Origin: Maricaulis sp034659015
GTDB lineage: Bacteria > Pseudomonadota > Alphaproteobacteria > Caulobacterales > Maricaulaceae
Direction of reading: 5' to 3'
DNA length: 64,000 nucleotides
NCBI GenBank assembly: GCA_034659015.1
Contig: JAYEGL010000014.1
Location: 124,001 to 188,000 of the forward strand
Shown piece after piece: positions 62,907 to 64,000 of this stretch (position 1 is its first letter; each line of letters starts with the position of its first letter). The translations under genes and the position numbers were made by a program. The notes beneath the pieces were generated by a model. That model made no database searches. It saw nothing but the letters and a program-made list of their open reading frames with translations, and was not told the origin of the DNA.

Positions 62907-64000
62907 CTACCGGCCGAACTTCTGGAACTTGATGCGGCGGGGCATTTCCGCATCGGCGCCCAGGCGGCGCTTCTTGTCCTCGATATAGTCCTCGAAATTG
63001 CCTTCGAACCATTCCACATGGCTGTCGCCCTCGAAGGCGAGGATGTGGGTGGCCAGGCGGTCGAGGAAGAAGCGGTCGTGCGAGATCACCACGGCGCAGC
63101 CGGGATAGTTCTCCAGCGCCTCTTCCAGGGCGGCGAGGGTTTCCACGTCCAGATCGTTGGTCGGTTCGTCGAGCAGCAGGAGGTTGCCGCCGGTCTGCAG
63201 CGTCTTGGCGAGGTGGACGCGGTTGCGCTCACCGCCGGACAAGAGGCCGACCTTCTTCTGCTGGTCGCCACCCTTGAAGTTGAAGGCGCCGACATAGGCG
63301 CGGCTGGGCACTTCCTTGCCGCCCAGATCGAGCATGTCATTGCCGCCGGAAATCTCTTCCCAGACGGTCTTGTTCGGATCCAGCGCGTCGCGCGACTGGT
63401 CGACATAGGACAGTTTCACCGTCTCGCCGATGCGGATCGTGCCCGCGTCGGGCTCTTCCTGGCCGGTGATCATCTTGAACAGCGTCGACTTGCCCGCGCC
63501 GTTCGGGCCGATCACGCCGACAATACCGCCCGGCGGCAGCTTGAAATCGAGACCGTCGATCAGCAGCTTGTCCTCGAAGCCCTTCTTCAGGCCTTCCGCC
63601 TCGACCACGACGCCGCCCAGGCGCGGGCCCGGCGGGATGTTGATCTGGGCGTGATTGATCTCGCGCGTCTCGGCCTGGTCGCGCAGCTCCTCGTAGGACT
63701 TGATACGCGCCTTCGACTTGGCCTGGCGGGCCTTGGGCGAGGAGCGGATCCATTCCAGCTCGCGGGCCAGGGCGCGCTTCTTGGCACCCTTCTCGCGGTC
63801 CTCCTGCGCCACACGCTTGGCCTTCTGCTCCAGCCAGGCGGAGTAATTGCCCTCATAGGGCACGCCGCGGCCGCGATCGAGCTCCAGCGTCCAGGTGGTG
63901 ATCGAGTCGAGGAAGTAACGGTCGTGGGTGACAACCAGCACGGCGCCCTTGAACTCCTCCAGATAATGCTGGAGCCAGTGCACGCTTTCCGCGTCGAGGT
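62907..64000 (-). CDS. ettA: ABC-F translation factor (EttA-like), 3' part
   Basis: The 5' end lies beyond the right edge; about 364 C-terminal residues are visible. The first nucleotide domain's H-switch (VVTHDRYFLD), the long inter-domain linker (EREKGAKKRALARELEWIRS-like) with P-site-interacting residues, and the second domain (GPNGAGKSTLF, LLSGGERNRVHLAKTL, LLLLDEPTNDLD) are present. EttA gates ribosome entry into elongation under low ATP. The C-terminal DYIEDKKRRLGADA tail is typical of EttA. Confidence 0.93.
   Translation of the reverse strand, partial: LDAESVHWLQHYLEEFKGAVLVVTHDRYFLDSITTWTLELDRGRGVPYEGNYSAWLEQKAKRVAQEDREKGAKKRALARELEWIRSSPKARQAKSKARIKSYEELRDQAETREINHAQINIPPGPRLGGVVVEAEGLKKGFEDKLLIDGLDFKLPPGGIVGVIGPNGAGKSTLFKMITGQEEPDAGTIRIGETVKLSYVDQSRDALDPNKTVWEEISGGNDMLDLGGKEVPSRAYVGAFNFKGGDQQKKVGLLSGGERNRVHLAKTLQTGGNLLLLDEPTNDLDVETLAALEEALENYPGCAVVISHDRFFLDRLATHILAFEGDSHVEWFEGNFEDYIEDKKRRLGADAEMPRRIKFQKFGR

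Overview
The window reads as chromosomal DNA of a high-GC alphaproteobacterium, most likely from the Caulobacterales/Maricaulales/Hyphomonadaceae group. The evidence is the gene order around the division and cell-wall (dcw) cluster, rnpB beside mraZ, a full CtrA-type box (TTAA-N7-TTAA) with two GANTC sites in front of ftsZ, and an FtsZ ending in an alphaproteobacterial-type tail. The species call is an inference; no rRNA or other decisive marker lies in the window. I see no phage, transposase, plasmid, CRISPR or tRNA gene.

Left arm (1-16.4 kb): fumC with a DUF4169 gene, a GIY-YIG-like protein, a Tag-type DNA glycosylase, a GH19 lysozyme-like protein that continues into a ribbon-helix-helix domain, a secreted protein, a CLC chloride transporter, a helical protein with a FliM-like tail, bacteriohemerythrin, a UvrD/PcrA helicase, prmA, a serine hydrolase divergent from a membrane LytTR regulator, a 53-codon gene, aminopeptidase P and a lipoprotein.

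Centre (16.5-45.3 kb, almost all minus strand): read in the direction of transcription this is an AmpD-like amidase, rnpB, mraZ, rsmH, ftsL, ftsI, murE, murF, mraY, murD, ftsW, murG, murC, murB, an unrecognised gene, ddl, ftsQ, ftsA, a STAS-like gene, ftsZ, lpxC, bamD, recN, then a TetR/SDR pair, then ligA. Most dcw junctions are ATGA, GTGA or TGATG overlaps, implying translational coupling from lipid II synthesis to the Z-ring. Breaks in the coupling are a repeat element between murC and murB and the promoter-bearing gaps around the STAS-like gene. lpxC and bamD add outer-membrane biogenesis (lipid A and the BAM complex).

Right arm (45.3-64 kb): an EamA transporter, two lipoproteins (one a CE15-type esterase), a TerB/J-domain protein, two MarR regulators each divergent from a target with visible operators, a fused 5-oxoprolinase, a fasciclin protein, a RimB-RimK fusion, an ArsR-methyltransferase fusion, a DadA-like oxidoreductase, an S41-like peptidase, a CPBP protease, a membrane LuxR regulator and the end of an ABC-F gene (ettA-like) cut by the window edge.

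Four families of short intergenic repeats punctuate the window. No complete new system stands out. The best candidates for new biology are the lysozyme-RHH fusion, the two uncharacterised genes embedded in the dcw cluster, the FliM-tail/hemerythrin pair and the layered CtrA/MraZ/GANTC control of division genes.
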